A stretch of 64,000 nt of DNA, from contig CABZLP010000001.1 of assembly GCA_902526565.1 (NCBI GenBank), positions 1 to 64,000 on the forward strand, written 5' to 3'. This document shows, piece by piece, positions 15,912 to 27,020 of this stretch. The stretch's first letter is position 1. Each line of letters begins with the position of its first letter. Origin of the DNA: an uncultured Pelagibacteraceae bacterium. GTDB taxonomy: Bacteria; Pseudomonadota; Alphaproteobacteria; Pelagibacterales; AG-422-B15. The notes under the pieces are model-generated. The model did not search any database. It was given only the letters and a program-made list of their open reading frames with translations, and had not been told where the DNA came from. The position numbers were made by a program, and so were the translations under genes.

Positions 15912-18118
15912 TGACAAACCACAACTGGCAATTTCAAACAGAGCAGTCTCTTGTAGAAAAGCATGGTCTCAAACTTGATGAGTTTGAAAAAATAGTAGAA
16001 GGCTTAGGCAGAGAACCCAATCTTACTGAATTGGGCATCTTTAGTGCTATGTGGAATGAACATTGTTCTTATAAATCCTCAAAATTTTGGCTCAAAAAAC
16101 TTCCAACATCGGGTAAACGCGTTGTGCAAGGGCCAGGAGAAAATGCTGGAGTTATTGATATTGATGACGGAGATGTCGCCGTCTTCAAGATGGAAAGCCA
16201 TAATCATCCTTCTTTCCTTGAGCCATATCAAGGTGCGGCTACTGGAGTTGGTGGCATACTTCGAGATGTCTTTACAATGGGTGCTCGCCCGGTAGCTAAT
16301 TTAAATGCCTTGAGATTTGGAGAACCCAACCATCCTAAAACAAAACATTTATTGTCTGGTGTTGTCAGCGGTATAGGTGGATATGGCAATTGTATTGGTG
16401 TGCCAACCGTAGGTGGTGAAGTCAATTTTCATCCTTCATATAACGGTAATATTTTAGTAAATGCCATGACAGTTGGGATCGCAAAGAAAGATAAAATCTT
16501 TTACTCCGCAGCAGCAGGAATTGGAAACCCCGTTGTGTATGTTGGATCAAAGACTGGACGTGATGGTATTCACGGTGCAACTATGGCATCCGCTGAATTC
16601 GACGAAGATTCAGAAGACAAAAAACCAACTGTACAGGTTGGAGATCCATTCACTGAGAAGTTATTATTGGAAGCTTGTCTTGAATTGATGAAAGAAGAAG
16701 CAATTATTTCAATTCAAGATATGGGAGCAGCTGGATTAACATCTTCCTCAATTGAAATGGCGTCCAAAGGTGATGTGGGTTTAGAAATTGATCTTTCAAA
16801 AGTGCCAATGCGTGCGAAAAATATGTCAGCATATGAATTGATGTTGTCAGAAAGCCAAGAGCGCATGCTTATGGTCCTCGATCCCTCAAAAGAAGAAATG
16901 GCTAGAGATATTTTTAAGAAATGGGATCTCGAATTTGAGGTGATTGGCAAAGTAACAGATACAAAAAGACTTATTCTTATGAAGAACAGCAAAGAAGAAG
17001 CCAGTATACCTATTAATATATTGGTTGAAGATGCTCCTGAATATCAAAGAGATTACATTGTTCAAGAACCATCTCCAATTAAGGAATACAAACCAGAAGA
17101 CTTCGATCAGAATAATCTTTTAAATGACTTAAATACCATGATTATGCATCCCGATCTTAGTAGCCGAAAATGGATCTGGGAACAATATGATCATATGGTC
17201 ATGGCAGACACTGTGGTAAGACCAGGGTCCGATGCGGCAGTTGTACGTGTTCACGGAACAAATAAAGGACTAGCCATGAGCACAGACTGTTCTCCGGTAT
17301 ATTGCAAACACAACCCTTATGAAGGTGGAAAGCATGCAGTTGTCGAAACGTGGAGAAATATAATAGCTTCTGGCGCCCTTCCGATTGCAATAACAGATTG
17401 TATGAACTTTGGTAATCCCGAGAAACCAGAAATCATGGGACAATTTGTGGAGTGTATTAGAGGCATGGGCGATGCTTGTTCAAAATTAAACTATCCTGTC
17501 GTTTCAGGAAACGTCTCACTCTACAACGAAACTAATGGTGAAGGCATATATCCAACTCCAGCCATAGGAGGTGTCGGATTAATCCAAGATTTATCAAATG
17601 TAAAAACCCTTTCATTAAAAGAAGATGGTAATTTTCTATGCGTTGTAGGTAAAACAGCTAATCACTTAGGCATTTCAAAGTATATATCTATTATCCAATC
17701 TAAAGAGGAAGGCGGAACACCTGAAATTAACCTAGACACTGAATTAAGAAATGGAAATTTTGTAATGGATGCAATAAATCAAAAATTAATTGCTTCAGCA
17801 CATGACGTTGGAGAAGGAGGTATTTTAGTGGCTATATCGGAGATGTGTATGTCAGGAAATCTTGGAATAACAATAGAAATTGAAACAAATTTTCCTCATG
17901 GCTATTTCTTTGCAGAAGATCAGTCTCGTTATCTATTAGAAGTAAGCCCCAATAATTATGATGCATGCCAAAAATTAGCAAATAATAATAATGTTCATTT
18001 TGAAAAAATAGGCATAGTTGGTGGAGACAAAATCAGTATTAAAAATATAGGTGATCAACACATTTCTGCTTTGAAACGCAGTTTCGAAACGGGCATTAAA
18101 CAGATATCACAATTGTAA
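15911..18118 (+). CDS. purL: FGAM synthase large subunit (small-type PurL)
   Basis: This converts FGAR to FGAM with ATP and ammonia from PurQ. At 735 residues it is the short PurL that works with PurS and PurQ, not the 1300-residue fused type. Visible motifs: [11 protein letters not shown] near the N-terminus, [25 protein letters not shown], and in the second half [12 protein letters not shown] and [10 protein letters not shown]. No frameshift. A 75-base gap with an AT-only inverted repeat follows before grxD. Confidence 0.97.
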   Translation: MTNHNWQFQTEQSLVEKHGLKLDEFEKIVEGLGREPNLTELGIFSAMWNEHCSYKSSKFWLKKLPTSGKRVVQGPGENAGVIDIDDGDVAVFKMESHNHPSFLEPYQGAATGVGGILRDVFTMGARPVANLNALRFGEPNHPKTKHLLSGVVSGIGGYGNCIGVPTVGGEVNFHPSYNGNILVNAMTVGIAKKDKIFYSAAAGIGNPVVYVGSKTGRDGIHGATMASAEFDEDSEDKKPTVQVGDPFTEKLLLEACLELMKEEAIISIQDMGAAGLTSSSIEMASKGDVGLEIDLSKVPMRAKNMSAYELMLSESQERMLMVLDPSKEEMARDIFKKWDLEFEVIGKVTDTKRLILMKNSKEEASIPINILVEDAPEYQRDYIVQEPSPIKEYKPEDFDQNNLLNDLNTMIMHPDLSSRKWIWEQYDHMVMADTVVRPGSDAAVVRVHGTNKGLAMSTDCSPVYCKHNPYEGGKHAVVETWRNIIASGALPIAITDCMNFGNPEKPEIMGQFVECIRGMGDACSKLNYPVVSGNVSLYNETNGEGIYPTPAIGGVGLIQDLSNVKTLSLKEDGNFLCVVGKTANHLGISKYISIIQSKEEGGTPEINLDTELRNGNFVMDAINQKLIASAHDVGEGGILVAISEMCMSGNLGITIEIETNFPHGYFFAEDQSRYLLEVSPNNYDACQKLANNNNVHFEKIGIVGGDKISIKNIGDQHISALKRSFETGIKQISQL

Positions 18119-18193
18119 ATAATCAAAACTAAAGGAATTTTTTATAGAATATTTATTATTGAATAAATATTAAAAGCAGTTAATTGTAGTATT

Positions 18194-18523
18194 ATGAACG
18201 AAACAGTACAAAATAATATTAAAGACATAGTTGATCAAAATGATGTTGTTCTTTTTATGAAAGGCACCAAAGCTCAACCTGAATGTGGATTTTCTAATGC
18301 TGTTGTAAATGCCTTATCATTTATGAATATCGAATATAAAGACGTCAATGTTTTAGAAAGTGATGAATTAAGACAAGGAATAAAAGATTTTACAAATTGG
18401 CCAACAATACCTCAGCTTTATGTAAAGGGAGAATTTATTGGTGGTTGTGATATTATATTAGATATGCATAAAACTGGTGAATTATCAGAGGTATTAAAAG
18501 AAAAAAATATCGCCCACGACTAA
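18194..18523 (+). CDS. grxD: Monothiol glutaredoxin (Grx4/GrxD type)
   Basis: The 109-residue protein has the CGFS active site (Cys31) of monothiol glutaredoxins, plus WPTIPQLYVKGEFIGGCDI for glutathione binding. These proteins bind a [2Fe-2S] cluster with glutathione and pass clusters on. In many alphaproteobacteria a bolA gene sits just before it; none is present here. The stop overlaps the convergent DUF2817 gene by 4 bases. Confidence 0.95.
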   Translation: MNETVQNNIKDIVDQNDVVLFMKGTKAQPECGFSNAVVNALSFMNIEYKDVNVLESDELRQGIKDFTNWPTIPQLYVKGEFIGGCDIILDMHKTGELSEVLKEKNIAHD

Positions 18524-19626
18524 TCGAGCTTTGATAAATATTCCTGAACAGACTTAAAGACAGTATTGCCTCTGCTGATTAGATCTTGCTGCCAACGCTT
18601 ATTGTTTGGATTGAATGTGTTTAATAGATTTTTTCTACTCCAGTGCTTCATTATATTTTTTTCATTATTCAATTGATTGTTTTGTGTCCATCTATTTTCA
18701 GCCCTTAAATTTTTGAAAACAGTTGTAGGACCATATGTTCCGAACTCTTGCGTGATTGTTAACCACTCTATTGATGAAAATTCTTTTACTATACCTGAGT
18801 GAATATCTCCTGTTATTCGGTAACCCACACCTTGTGTAGGATCAAGTGGAGATACATGATCACCAAAAAGTGAAGCTAGTATTTTGTATTTATCTTCTTT
18901 GATATCATCTGGTACAAGGATAGTGTCATATCCTGATTTACCTAATCCAGTATGTAAATCTATACCAAAAACCATTTTTGTGTTAATAAGGTTTTTTTTC
19001 AGCCAATCTAAAATCATCTTTGGTCCCTGTTGAAGTTTATCACCGCCATATTGTAAACTCTGTGGTCTGGTATACTGCCCCTGAGCAAACCATTGCTTCA
19101 CATTGGTGAACCCATACTTCAACAATAAACTAATACCCCGCGGTAAAAACATTAGATCTAATTTCGTTGGAACACTTTTGGGATTTAAAAAAGTATCAAT
19201 TCTTGCATATCCGTCAGGTTCGCCTTGATGATCCTTTATAAAATTTCTGTTCATATCAACATTATTTTCATTCACCCTTCTGTGCCATGCCATACCATAA
19301 GGATTAATGATATGTATAAAAACTACACAATAATCAGTAATGGGATTCTCATTTTTGAGTTGATCTAAAACTGATAATTGAATAGCTGAGCCTGCAAATC
19401 CTTCAACGCCATGAATGCCTGAACTATATAGTAATAGATTATTGCTATCAATTGAACCAATGGTTGCAATATCGATACAAAGATTTTCTTGATTAGGTCC
19501 TTTGCAATCTAAAGTAAGTATATCATGACTAACTTGATGGCCTTGATCCTTAAGTTCATTAATAGACTTAATGAATCTATCTCGTGCTTGAAAGTAATCT
19601 TTTGAAAAAAAGTGCGATGCACTCAT
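18520..19626 (-). CDS. DUF2817 family zinc carboxypeptidase-like protein
   Basis: The 368-residue protein matches DUF2817, an M14-like metallopeptidase family. Key places: SGIHGVEGFAGS (His72, Glu75; zinc ligands), the INPYGMAWHRRVNENNVDMNRNF segment with the Asn-Arg substrate pocket, and GIDLHTGLG (third zinc His). No signal peptide is present, so it is probably cytoplasmic. Substrate unknown. It is the last gene of the rpsD end of a long minus-strand run, 7 bases after rpsD. Confidence 0.88.
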   Translation of the reverse strand: MSASHFFSKDYFQARDRFIKSINELKDQGHQVSHDILTLDCKGPNQENLCIDIATIGSIDSNNLLLYSSGIHGVEGFAGSAIQLSVLDQLKNENPITDYCVVFIHIINPYGMAWHRRVNENNVDMNRNFIKDHQGEPDGYARIDTFLNPKSVPTKLDLMFLPRGISLLLKYGFTNVKQWFAQGQYTRPQSLQYGGDKLQQGPKMILDWLKKNLINTKMVFGIDLHTGLGKSGYDTILVPDDIKEDKYKILASLFGDHVSPLDPTQGVGYRITGDIHSGIVKEFSSIEWLTITQEFGTYGPTTVFKNLRAENRWTQNNQLNNEKNIMKHWSRKNLLNTFNPNNKRWQQDLISRGNTVFKSVQEYLSKLD

Positions 19627-19633
19627 TTGAGAT

Positions 19634-20251
19634 TTATCTAGAATAATACTCGATAACTAGTTTTGGATCCATCTGCGTAGCATATGGAACTTCAGCAAAC
19701 TGAGGTGTGCGAATAAATGTTGAAGAACATTTCTTTTCATCAACAGTAATATAGCCTGGAATATCACGTTCTTGACTTTTCATTGCTTCAACAACAATCG
19801 CCATTTCTTTAGACTTATCTTTAACTTCAATTACATCTCCTTCAGTAACACGGTAGCTTGAAATATTTACTCTTTTACCATTTACTTTGACATGACCGTG
19901 ATTAATGAATTGTCGTGCTGCAAAAACAGTTGGGACAAACTTTGAACGATAAACAATCGTATCTAATCTTCTTTCTAGAAGCGCAATTAAATTTTCTCCT
20001 GAGTCACCCTTTTGTCTGATGGCCTCTTTATAACAATTTCGGAATTGTCTCTCGTTTAGGTTACCATAATAGCCTTTTAATTTTTGCTTAGCATGCAACT
20101 GAACACCATAGTCAGATAGTTTACCAGTATGCTTCTGTCCATGTTGGCCAGGTCTGTATTTTCTTAAATTAAACGGGCTTTTGGGTCTTCCCCATAGGTT
20201 AACACTGAGACGTCTATCGATTTTGTGTTTTTGTGCTATTCGTTTTGTCAT
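19634..20251 (-). CDS. rpsD: 30S ribosomal protein S4
   Basis: A primary 16S rRNA-binding protein and assembly starter. The 205-residue protein has the bacterial S4 layout: an N-terminal RNA-binding part with [10 protein letters not shown] and YRPGQHG, then the S4 domain with [18 protein letters not shown] and [13 protein letters not shown]. It is encoded away from the alpha operon, as usual for alphaproteobacteria. It has its own consensus-like promoter in the gap before trmJ. Confidence 0.98.
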   Translation of the reverse strand: MTKRIAQKHKIDRRLSVNLWGRPKSPFNLRKYRPGQHGQKHTGKLSDYGVQLHAKQKLKGYYGNLNERQFRNCYKEAIRQKGDSGENLIALLERRLDTIVYRSKFVPTVFAARQFINHGHVKVNGKRVNISSYRVTEGDVIEVKDKSKEMAIVVEAMKSQERDIPGYITVDEKKCSSTFIRTPQFAEVPYATQMDPKLVIEYYSR

Positions 20252-20267
20252 ATATTGTGATCCGTGG

Positions 20268-20295
20268 TTTATACTGTTTTCCTGAATATTGTCAA
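20268..20295 (-). promoter_or_regulatory. Sigma70 promoter of rpsD
   Basis: On the minus strand a perfect -35 TTGACA (20290-20295) is followed after 16 bases by TATAAA (20268-20273, 5 of 6 match). The implied transcript start leaves a leader of only about 10 bases, with no room for more than a partial Shine-Dalgarno (GGA). Confidence 0.7.
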
Positions 20296-20304
20296 ACCAG
20301 AATA

Positions 20305-21042
20305 CTAAATTTCCTCAGTTTTCCTATAATCTGATAGAACCGTGACTACTCCTCTCAGTGTTGCAATTTCCCTATCGCTGAGATCAGCCCGGTGAAAAAT
20401 ATTTCTGAGATTTTGCTTCATTTTAGGCATTTTTTCTTCAGGTTGGAAGAAACCTCTGTTTTCCAACTCTTTTTCAATGTGATCAAAAAAATGCATTAGT
20501 TCATTTTGATTGCCGCGCGTTAGAGAATTCTCATCAACTACTTTTTCATCATCATGCATTAATGAAAATATCGAATAACAAAATACATTAACAGCATGTG
20601 AAAGATTCAAAGATGAAAAGTTCTCGTGTGTATCAATCGTCACGCATCGTGTTACTAAAGAAAGATGGTCATTGGTCAGGCCAGATGCTTCCCCACCAAA
20701 CACAACAGCTAACTTATCATTATTGTGGTCATCATGTATTTTCTTAATGATAGATTTATTGTCAGTGAACTGTTTACTCATATCGCGTTTTCGAGCCGTA
20801 TAAGCAATGGAGAGTGTGGAGTCGCTAAGTGCCTCTCTCAAGGTATTGTAAACTTTTGCGCTCTCTATAATTGATTTGGCATCGACTGATACAGCGTGTG
20901 CCTTTTCTGATGGCCAATCTAATTTAGGATTGACCAGCCTCAAGTTAGAAAAACCAAAATTATACATAGAACGCGCAACCAGACCAATATTTTCAGGAAG
21001 TTGGGTATCAACAAGAATAATTGAAATACTATTTAAAGACAT
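20305..21042 (-). CDS. trmJ: TrmJ-like tRNA (cytidine/uridine-2'-O-) methyltransferase
   Basis: This 245-residue SPOUT methyltransferase has the three knot motifs: [20 protein letters not shown] at the N-terminus, [17 protein letters not shown] (GxExxGL type), and [14 protein letters not shown]. The TrmJ group methylates the 2'-O of nucleotide 32 in tRNAs; the exact target here is inferred. It lies 3 bases after cimA on the same strand. Confidence 0.9.
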   Translation of the reverse strand: MSLNSISIILVDTQLPENIGLVARSMYNFGFSNLRLVNPKLDWPSEKAHAVSVDAKSIIESAKVYNTLREALSDSTLSIAYTARKRDMSKQFTDNKSIIKKIHDDHNNDKLAVVFGGEASGLTNDHLSLVTRCVTIDTHENFSSLNLSHAVNVFCYSIFSLMHDDEKVVDENSLTRGNQNELMHFFDHIEKELENRGFFQPEEKMPKMKQNLRNIFHRADLSDREIATLRGVVTVLSDYRKTEEI

Positions 21043-21045
21043 GTA

Positions 21046-22644
21046 CTAACTAAGAACTACAGCCTTTTCTTTCATCAATTTGTACTCAACACTGTCAATT
21101 AGCGCCCTAAAGGAGGCTTCTATGATGTTTTCCGAAACACCGATTGTGTACCAACTCTTTTTATCTTTATCAGAACTCTCAATTGATACTCTAGTGATCG
21201 CATCAGTTCCTGTGTTTAATATTCTCACTTTATAGTCGATAAGAGATAAATCCTTGATCAATTCAGCATAACCACTTGATTGAAAGTTGTTCCTTAAAGC
21301 ATTGTCTAATGCGTTAACTGGTCCTACACCTTGTCCAGTACCAATAAGTTCTTCTTTACCAAATTTTAATTTTACCTCGGCATCTGATATTGTTTTACCT
21401 TTACCACCTGAATTTTTTACGTTCACATTAAAATTAACAACTTCAAAATAAGTTGGCATTTCAGCAATGACCTTTTTCACTAAAATTTCAAATGAGGCAT
21501 CAGCGCCATCGTATGAATATCCGATAAATTCACGTTCTTTCACTCGATCGAGAATTTTTTGTATCGTTTGATCATCATTATTAATCTGTATCCCAGTGGA
21601 TTTTAGTCGTGCATGAATATTTGATTTTCCTGATTGTTCTGAAATGATGATGTGCCGATGATTACCCACTAACTCAGGATCGATATGTTCATAAGTTTTA
21701 GGATCTTTATTTACTGCTGAAACGTGTAATCCTCCTTTATGCGCAAATGCTGCTGAACCTACATAAGGTGCTGTTCTATTAGGTACACGATTTAAGATTT
21801 CATCTAACAGTCTTGAAAGTTCAGTTAACAAACCGAGATTTTTAGTATCAATTGATAGATTAAATTTATCGGCATATTCATCCTTAAGAGCAAAAGTAGG
21901 AAGAAGAGTGATTAAATTAGCATTTCCGCAACGTTCACCAAGTCCATTAATCGTGCCTTGCACTTGTCTTACACCAGCATGAACTGCGGCAAGTGAATTT
22001 GCTACAGCATTTCCAGTATCGTTATGTGCATGAATACCAAGTTGGTCGCCAGGAATATCCTTCACAACTTCTGAAACAATCTGTTCTACTTCATGGGGTA
22101 ATGTGCCTCCATTAGTATCACAAAGAACCATCCATCTTGACCCATTGTCTTGAGCAGTCTTTAAGCACTTAATCGCATATTGAGGATTTGCTTTATACCC
22201 ATCAAAGAAATGTTCAGCGTCAAAATGAACTTCCTTCTTACTGCTTGATAGAAAATTAACAGACTCCGCAATATTTACTAAGTTTTCATCATTGGATATT
22301 CCTAACGCTAAATCAACATGAAAATCCCACGACTTCCCCACTACGCAGGCTGATGGGGCGCTTACGTTAACCATAGCAGCTAGACCAGGATCATTTTCAG
22401 CACTCCTTCCTGTTTTTTTGGTCATGCCAAAAGCAGTAAACGTTGAATTTTTAAATTCCATCTTTTCAGCGAAAAATTGTGTATCAGTTTCATTCGCTCC
22501 AGGCCATCCACCCTCGATATAATCAACACCTAGGGCATCAAGCTTTGATGCGAGAATTTTTTTCTCATCTACATTAAAATCAACGCCGTAAGTTTGTGCT
22601 CCGTCTCTAAGCGTCGTATCAAATATAAATAATTTTTCTTTCAT
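21046..22644 (-). CDS. cimA: (R)-citramalate synthase
   Basis: This condenses pyruvate and acetyl-CoA to citramalate, a threonine-independent route to isoleucine. The 532-residue length and the start FIFDTTLRDGAQTYGVDF followed by YIEGGWPGANETD are typical of the CimA group of the LeuA family. HAHNDTGNAVANSLAA carries the metal His pair, and the C-terminal LeuA-type regulatory dimer domain is present. One base separates it from cysS. Isopropylmalate or homocitrate synthase are less likely from the N-terminus. Confidence 0.92.
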   Translation of the reverse strand: MKEKLFIFDTTLRDGAQTYGVDFNVDEKKILASKLDALGVDYIEGGWPGANETDTQFFAEKMEFKNSTFTAFGMTKKTGRSAENDPGLAAMVNVSAPSACVVGKSWDFHVDLALGISNDENLVNIAESVNFLSSSKKEVHFDAEHFFDGYKANPQYAIKCLKTAQDNGSRWMVLCDTNGGTLPHEVEQIVSEVVKDIPGDQLGIHAHNDTGNAVANSLAAVHAGVRQVQGTINGLGERCGNANLITLLPTFALKDEYADKFNLSIDTKNLGLLTELSRLLDEILNRVPNRTAPYVGSAAFAHKGGLHVSAVNKDPKTYEHIDPELVGNHRHIIISEQSGKSNIHARLKSTGIQINNDDQTIQKILDRVKEREFIGYSYDGADASFEILVKKVIAEMPTYFEVVNFNVNVKNSGGKGKTISDAEVKLKFGKEELIGTGQGVGPVNALDNALRNNFQSSGYAELIKDLSLIDYKVRILNTGTDAITRVSIESSDKDKKSWYTIGVSENIIEASFRALIDSVEYKLMKEKAVVLS

Positions 22645-24009
22645 TTATTTAGTTTTCCAAGTGGTTTCTGCACCTTTATCTTCTAGTGCTATTCCTAAAT
22701 TTTCTAACTCATCTCTAATTCTATCAGCTTCAGCAAAATCTTTATTTGCTCTTGCGGTATTTCTTTGAGCAATTAATGACTCAATCTTACTTTGATCTAC
22801 GCTTGTATCATCTTTGCCCCATGATAACCATTGAGAAGGGTCATCATTCATCAATCCAAGAAATTGGGACGAAATTAAAAATCTATTTAATGAGTCTTGA
22901 TCGTTACTTTTACAATTTTTAAATAATTTATGTAATTCAGCTATTGCCTGCGGTGTATTCATGTCATCATTTAGTGCGTTCATTACATTTTCATCAATCA
23001 TTACACTTAAGTCAGGCTTAAAATCAACTTCAGAAAAATATTGGTACCACTTGTCTAGTGTTTTTTTGCTTTCTTGTAGATTATCATTTGTCCAATTCAA
23101 GGGCTGACGATAATGAGTGAGTATCATGGTTAATCTAATAACCTCACCTTGGTATTTCTCTTTAAGCTCATTCACTGTTACAAAATTTCCATCAGATTTT
23201 GCCATTTTACTTCCTTCAACCGTAACAAAGCCATTATGAACCCAGTAATTTGCAAATTTTTCCCCATTCGCACACTCACTTTGGGCGATTTCATTTTCGT
23301 GATGTGGGAAAATTAAATCTTGCCCACCACCATGAATATCAAATGTTTTACCTAATAATTTTTCACTCATTGCTGAACACTCTATATGCCATCCAGGCCT
23401 TCCCTTGCCCCATGGACTGTCCCATCCAGGCTCGTTATCTTTTGAAGGCTTCCAGAGTATAAAATCAGATGCTTCTCGCTTATAGCTTTCAACATCAACT
23501 CTTGATCCGGCAATCATTTCTTCAAGGTTTTTACCTGACAATGATCCGTATTTAGAAAATTTATTAGATGAAAAAAGAACGTTATTCTCAGCAATATAAG
23601 CATAATTTTTTTCAATCAAAGTCTCAATAATATTGATCATTTCAGCAATATGATCTGTTGCTCTGGGCTCAAAAGAGGGTTCTATTGCTCCTATATATTT
23701 CGCATCAGCGTGAAAATAATTAATGGTCCTTGAAGTTAATTCATTGATATCTTCATTATTTTCTTGAGAGGCATTTATAATCTTATCATCAACGTCTGTT
23801 ATATTTCTCACATATGTTACATGCTCTCTTCCGTATAAGTTTTGAAGAATTCGAAATAAAATATCAAAAACTATTACAGGTCTTGCATTTCCTACGTGTG
23901 GATAGTCGTATACTGTAGGGCCACAAACATACATTCTGATATTTTTTGGATCAATTGGTTCAAACTTTTTTTTTGAGTTTGAGAATGTGTCGTATAAATT
24001 TAGTGACAT
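22645..24009 (-). CDS. cysS: Cysteinyl-tRNA synthetase
   Basis: A class I aminoacyl-tRNA synthetase of 454 residues. Cys29 in YVCGPTVYD starts the zinc site, completed by HIECSAM and HHENEIAQSE. The HIGH motif appears as HVGN (38-41) and KMSKS as KMAKS in the segment EGSKMAKSDGN. It abuts gltX (0-base gap) and cimA in one transcript. Confidence 0.97.
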   Translation of the reverse strand: MSLNLYDTFSNSKKKFEPIDPKNIRMYVCGPTVYDYPHVGNARPVIVFDILFRILQNLYGREHVTYVRNITDVDDKIINASQENNEDINELTSRTINYFHADAKYIGAIEPSFEPRATDHIAEMINIIETLIEKNYAYIAENNVLFSSNKFSKYGSLSGKNLEEMIAGSRVDVESYKREASDFILWKPSKDNEPGWDSPWGKGRPGWHIECSAMSEKLLGKTFDIHGGGQDLIFPHHENEIAQSECANGEKFANYWVHNGFVTVEGSKMAKSDGNFVTVNELKEKYQGEVIRLTMILTHYRQPLNWTNDNLQESKKTLDKWYQYFSEVDFKPDLSVMIDENVMNALNDDMNTPQAIAELHKLFKNCKSNDQDSLNRFLISSQFLGLMNDDPSQWLSWGKDDTSVDQSKIESLIAQRNTARANKDFAEADRIRDELENLGIALEDKGAETTWKTK

Positions 24010-25338
24010 TTAAAGCTCAACTCTTTCTATGATTTTTTCTCTGCCCAGTAATTGGATAAGTAGTTTCATTTCTGGACCATGATTAAGTCCTGTAAAAGCT
24101 TCTCTAAGAGGCAAGAATAATTCTTTTCCTTTTCTGCCAGTTTTCTCTTTTATGGCCGAGGTCCACAATCCCCATGTTTCATCATTCCATGGATCATCAG
24201 GAATCAATTCCATTGCAATCTTAATATAGTCTTTATCAGAAGGCTCAATAGTCTCACTATTAAATACAATGTCCGTCCATTGTTTTATATCTTCAACAAC
24301 ATTCAGATTACCTCTGATTGTTTCCCAAAACTTTTGATCAATTTTTTCATCAATCTTTTTTAATCTCTCTTCGATCTCGCTAAAATTGTATTTTTGAACC
24401 TGTTTTTTATTGAGAGCATCCAATACATCAATTTCAATTCGACCAGGTGAGGTTGAAATTGTACTCAATTTGAATTCACTTTTTATTTGATTTATGTCGT
24501 CTTTTAACTCGATAGAATTAGATGTGCCGATAGTCGCCAGTAAACTTAGTATTGATATTGGCTCCATATTTGCCTCCCTGAAACTACTAATGGATATGAC
24601 ATTGTCTCGTTTTGACAATTTATCTCCACTTGATGCTTTAAGTAAGGCGTGATGAGCAAAGATTATTTTATTTTGGTCCAACGCATTAATAATTTCCACT
24701 TGAACAGCTGTATTGCTTGTATGATCATCTCCTCTAATGACGTTGGTTATACCATAATCGATATCATCTACAGCCGAACTAAAAGTATACAAAGGAACGC
24801 CGTCCTCTCTAAACAAAACAGGGTCAGACAAACTGGTGAGATCTATATCTATTTTGCCTTTAAGTAAATCATCCCATTTCATACGTTCAGTTTTTAATAA
24901 GAATCTCCAGTGGGGTTTTCTTCCTTCTGCTTCGTAGTCTTTCTTTTGCTGGTCTGTTAATTCCATTGCAGACCGGTCGTACACTTGCTTGCCACCAGCT
25001 GCGATGAGCAATTTTCTTTTTCTTTCAAGTTCTTCGGGTGTTTCATAGCAAGGGTAAATTCTGCCATCAGCTTTTAACTTTACAAATTGCTCCCTGTATC
25101 TTTCGAAACGAGACGATTGATTGAACGTTTCATCATAATCAATCCCTAGCCAATCAAGATCATATTTGATCTGAGAAATATATTCATCTTTTGATCGTTG
25201 TAAATCAGTATCATCAATTCTTAAAATGAATTTCCCATTGTTGGTACGTGCATACAGCCAATTAATTAATGCTGTTCTAATGTTTCCAAGATGTAATAAA
25301 CCTGTTGGACTTGGGGCAAACCTTGTTACTGTTGTCAT
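24010..25338 (-). CDS. gltX: Glutamyl-tRNA synthetase
   Basis: The 442-residue protein starts TRFAPSPTGLLHLGNIRTAL (HIGH as HLGN, 16-19) and has the KMSKS loop DKLSKRDN. Glutamate recognition fits GRKPHWRF and DYGITNVIRGDDH. Alphaproteobacteria often have two GltX paralogues, one of which may charge tRNA-Gln with Glu for GatCAB; which role this copy has cannot be told here. It abuts nadE and cysS directly. Confidence 0.95.
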   Translation of the reverse strand: MTTVTRFAPSPTGLLHLGNIRTALINWLYARTNNGKFILRIDDTDLQRSKDEYISQIKYDLDWLGIDYDETFNQSSRFERYREQFVKLKADGRIYPCYETPEELERKRKLLIAAGGKQVYDRSAMELTDQQKKDYEAEGRKPHWRFLLKTERMKWDDLLKGKIDIDLTSLSDPVLFREDGVPLYTFSSAVDDIDYGITNVIRGDDHTSNTAVQVEIINALDQNKIIFAHHALLKASSGDKLSKRDNVISISSFREANMEPISILSLLATIGTSNSIELKDDINQIKSEFKLSTISTSPGRIEIDVLDALNKKQVQKYNFSEIEERLKKIDEKIDQKFWETIRGNLNVVEDIKQWTDIVFNSETIEPSDKDYIKIAMELIPDDPWNDETWGLWTSAIKEKTGRKGKELFLPLREAFTGLNHGPEMKLLIQLLGREKIIERVEL

Positions 25339-26985
25339 TTAATTTTCCATATCTCTAAATGCGTTCGTGATCGGATATCTTCTGTCATAGCCAAAATTTC
25401 TTTCAGAAATCTTCACGCCTGGTGCTGCTTGTCTTCTTTTATATTCTGAATTGTAGAGTAGATTTTGAATTCTTTTAACTAATTCTTCATCAAATCCTTG
25501 ATCTACAATCTCTTTAACTGAACTTTCTTTTTCAACAAGATGGTACAGTACTTTATCCAACACATCATAGGGTGGAAGTGAGTCACTATCTTTCTGATCT
25601 TCTTTTAATTCAGCAGTAGGTTCCTTGGTTATAATATTGTTTGGTATAATATCATTCTTTTCGAGCAGCGATAAAGAGGGCTTATTTTTGTTTCTCCATT
25701 CTGACAATTTAAATAAATCAGTTTTATAGATATCTTTAACAACTGAGAACCCTCCGCACATATCTCCATAAAGAGTCGAATAGCCAACAGATACCTCAGA
25801 TTTATTACCATTGGTGATAACCATGTGGCCAAATTTGTTTGAATAGGCCATCAAAATCGCTCCTCTTGTTCGCGATTGAATATTTTCTTCAGTGATATCT
25901 TTTTCGGTTCCAGAAAATAGATCATTAAGTGTGCTGTCGTATGAATTGACAATTTCATTGATCGATATCTTTATAAGTTCAATGCCTAGATTGTTGCCTA
26001 GTTCTGATGCATCTGTATTGCTCTCAATGCTTGTATATTTTGAGGGCATTAAGATACCTTTTACTCTTGAAGGTCCAAGTGCATCAGTGGCAACAGCTGC
26101 ACTAAAGGCACTATCAATACCTCCTGATATTCCCAATACAACGCCTGGAAAATTATTCTTTTCAACATAATCTCTTAAGCCCAAGATTAAACTGGAGTAA
26201 ATGATTTCATTCATATCAGTTTGATTAGAGAATGTATCTTTTATTACAAATTTATGGTCTTCATTAAATTCGAATTCTTTAGATTCTGACTGGCAGTGCT
26301 TAAGTTTGTAGATAACTTTTTCTTGATCATTCAGGAATGAACTTCCATCAAAAACTATTTCATCCTGACCTCCTACTTGATTAACATAGATGAGAGGTGC
26401 AGCAATAGATTTTGAAAATTCGATAGCTTTCTTTTCTCTTTCGTTGATTTTATTAATATCAAAAGGAGAAGCATTGAGAGAAACAGCAAGATCGATTTGT
26501 TGTTCACCAATTTCAGTGATTGTTTGATTTACCCAAATATCTTCACAAATAAATATTCCCAGATTAAGACCTTTAAAATCTATAACACTTACTTTTTCTC
26601 CATTAGAAAATATTCTCTTTTCATCAAATACCCCATAGTTTGGAAGTGCCATCTTGTAATGTTTATGTAAGATCTTTCCATCATGAATGACTACTGCAGC
26701 ATTAAATAAATTATCTTCCTCCAACCAAGGTGTGCCTAGTATAACAGTTGGGTGCTTCCCTTTTGATAGATTGACAATTTCATCAACTGCTTCATGAACT
26801 TTCTTCATAAAAGCAGGCTTCAAAATTAAATCCTCTGGCGGGTAACCAGTTAACATTAGCTCTGAAAATAAAATTAGATCAGAATTATTATTTTGTAAGT
26901 GGTCAACAACGATCTGTTTGTTGAATGCAATATTCCCAACAATTGGGTTTGATTGAACTACTAGTAATGAAATTTTTTCTGTCAT
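25339..26985 (-). CDS. nadE: Glutamine-dependent NAD+ synthetase
   Basis: The 548-residue two-domain enzyme amidates deamido-NAD. The N-terminal nitrilase-like domain has the Glu-Lys-Cys set: SELMLTGYPPED (Glu42), a Lys in HYKMALPNYGVFDE and Cys in IFICEDIW (about 151). The C-terminal synthetase domain has the PP-loop GISGGIDSAFSAAVA near 286-300 and SEVSVGYSTLYGDMCGG. Length is normal for the bacterial fused type. Confidence 0.96.
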   Translation of the reverse strand: MTEKISLLVVQSNPIVGNIAFNKQIVVDHLQNNNSDLILFSELMLTGYPPEDLILKPAFMKKVHEAVDEIVNLSKGKHPTVILGTPWLEEDNLFNAAVVIHDGKILHKHYKMALPNYGVFDEKRIFSNGEKVSVIDFKGLNLGIFICEDIWVNQTITEIGEQQIDLAVSLNASPFDINKINEREKKAIEFSKSIAAPLIYVNQVGGQDEIVFDGSSFLNDQEKVIYKLKHCQSESKEFEFNEDHKFVIKDTFSNQTDMNEIIYSSLILGLRDYVEKNNFPGVVLGISGGIDSAFSAAVATDALGPSRVKGILMPSKYTSIESNTDASELGNNLGIELIKISINEIVNSYDSTLNDLFSGTEKDITEENIQSRTRGAILMAYSNKFGHMVITNGNKSEVSVGYSTLYGDMCGGFSVVKDIYKTDLFKLSEWRNKNKPSLSLLEKNDIIPNNIITKEPTAELKEDQKDSDSLPPYDVLDKVLYHLVEKESSVKEIVDQGFDEELVKRIQNLLYNSEYKRRQAAPGVKISERNFGYDRRYPITNAFRDMEN

Positions 26986-27020
26986 TTGACTGATATTACA
27001 ACTAATTAATTTAGTCGCAA

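Noticed and set aside
16044-16295. 83-residue ORF and other frames inside purL
   Set aside because: Shadows of the intact purL reading frame with no domain or start signal.
18138-18175. AT-only inverted repeat after purL (aatatttatt/aataaatatt)
   Set aside because: No G/C pairs and no following T-run; too weak to be called a terminator in such AT-rich DNA.
25629-25832. 67-residue ORF inside nadE on the same strand
   Set aside because: It is a +1/-1 frame of nadE; nadE itself is full length, so no frameshift is implied.
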